The translations under genes were made by a program, and so were the position numbers. Below, piece by piece: positions 17,798 through 18,028 of a stretch of 18,028 nucleotides of DNA (its first letter is position 1; each line of letters begins with the position of its first letter). The DNA is taken from NCBI GenBank assembly GCA_036939975.1, contig JALLPB010000304.1, positions 1 to 18,028 of the forward strand, given 5' to 3'. The notes beneath the pieces were generated by a model. The model saw only the letters and a list, made by a program, of their open reading frames with translations. It was not told the origin of the DNA and ran no database searches. The DNA is from Cyclostephanos tholiformis (taxonomy: Eukaryota > Bacillariophyta > Thalassiosirophyceae > Thalassiosirales > Thalassiosiraceae).

Positions 17798-17860
17798 GAA
17801 ATCATACACTTAAAAACTTAGTTATTACGGATTCATACCTAGTAGTTTAAGTATGATTTC
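17798..17860. repeat. Imperfect inverted repeat, arms 17-21 bp
   Basis: The left arm GAAATCATAC-AC-TTAAAAACT (17798-17818) pairs with the right arm AGTTTAAGTATGATTTC (17844-17860): 17 paired bases with small bulges on the left and a 25-base loop. It lies about 150-210 bp upstream of the BAR-like start and could form a cruciform or be a small element remnant. Confidence 0.65.
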
Positions 17861-17987
17861 ATATTTTTTTAGTGAGGTTGAGGGAATAAGCGAGAGAATT
17901 GATGAGAAATGACACTGTGTGCAAGAGAGTTCTCAAGATGGTAGCTTTTTTGTTAAATGCGAACGGCTAATAATATTGTAGAGTACT

Positions 17988-18025
17988 TAGGTACGCTCTA
18001 GACCCCATGTCGAAGCGTGTACCTA
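17988..18025. repeat. Short inverted repeat at window edge
   Basis: TAGGTACGCT (17988-17997) is the reverse complement of AGCG-(TG)-TACCTA at 18014-18025 apart from a two-base insertion, leaving a 16-base loop. CTAGAC is also repeated at 17998-18002 and at the end. No function can be assigned. Confidence 0.5.
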
Positions 18026-18028
18026 GAC

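Larger units (their letters stand above)
17649..18028. promoter_or_regulatory. Upstream region of the BAR-like gene
   Basis: About 380 bp to the window edge with no other gene seen. It holds the two inverted repeats listed separately. Positions 17649 to about 17785 stay open in the exon 1 frame, so part may be coding or leader. The edge cuts off whatever lies beyond. Confidence 0.4.

Overview
The window looks like nuclear DNA of a stramenopile alga, most likely a diatom. The plastid protein at 4853..5854 begins with a signal peptide ending in an Ala-Phe cleavage motif (LA-FSPP), the hallmark of the bipartite presequence used by red-derived secondary plastids. Three genes carry short GT-AG introns (75-173 nt), genes sit close together in divergent and convergent pairs, and coding regions are rich in GAC/GTC triplet tracts and long G runs. 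No bacterial operon, CRISPR array, tRNA or rRNA was seen.

Layout. 1-2606 is non-coding as far as I can see: degenerate ~110-125 bp tandem repeats (about 120-600), an AT-rich block with palindromes (about 790-1150), and unassigned sequence. 2607-3299 (+) is a Rab11-type GTPase, followed by a two-copy 55-bp repeat. 3666-4837 (-) is a decayed protein-coding sequence broken by several stops and frame changes. 4853-5854 (-) is a two-exon, plastid-targeted DprA/LOG-like Rossmann protein. 6386-8830 (+) is an RCC1-repeat protein, divergent from the previous gene. 8947-10845 (-) is a RUS (DUF647) family protein, convergent with the RCC1 gene. 11457-12818 (-) is a protein with an N-terminal ubiquitin-like segment and a BTB-BACK module. 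Divergent from it, 13320-15875 (+) is a four-exon ADCK1-type atypical kinase of mitochondria. Convergent with that, only 23 bp between stops, is 15899-17648 (-), a two-exon BAR-like helical protein. The last ~380 bp are upstream sequence with inverted repeats.

The genes do not form one pathway. They are housekeeping functions: membrane traffic (Rab11, perhaps the BAR-like protein), organelle maintenance (ADCK1, RUS, plastid DprA-like) and protein interaction or ubiquitylation scaffolds (RCC1, BTB). What unites them is sequence style. Low-complexity Asp, Ser, Gly and Ala tracts are inserted in or between conserved domains, in one case inside the BTB fold itself. I did not find convincing evidence of a new multi-gene system. 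The most unusual items are the hidden gene relic at 3666-4837, the ubiquitin-like/BTB fusion with a split BTB fold, the BAR-like protein with a ~260-residue acidic insert, and the plastid DprA-like protein.
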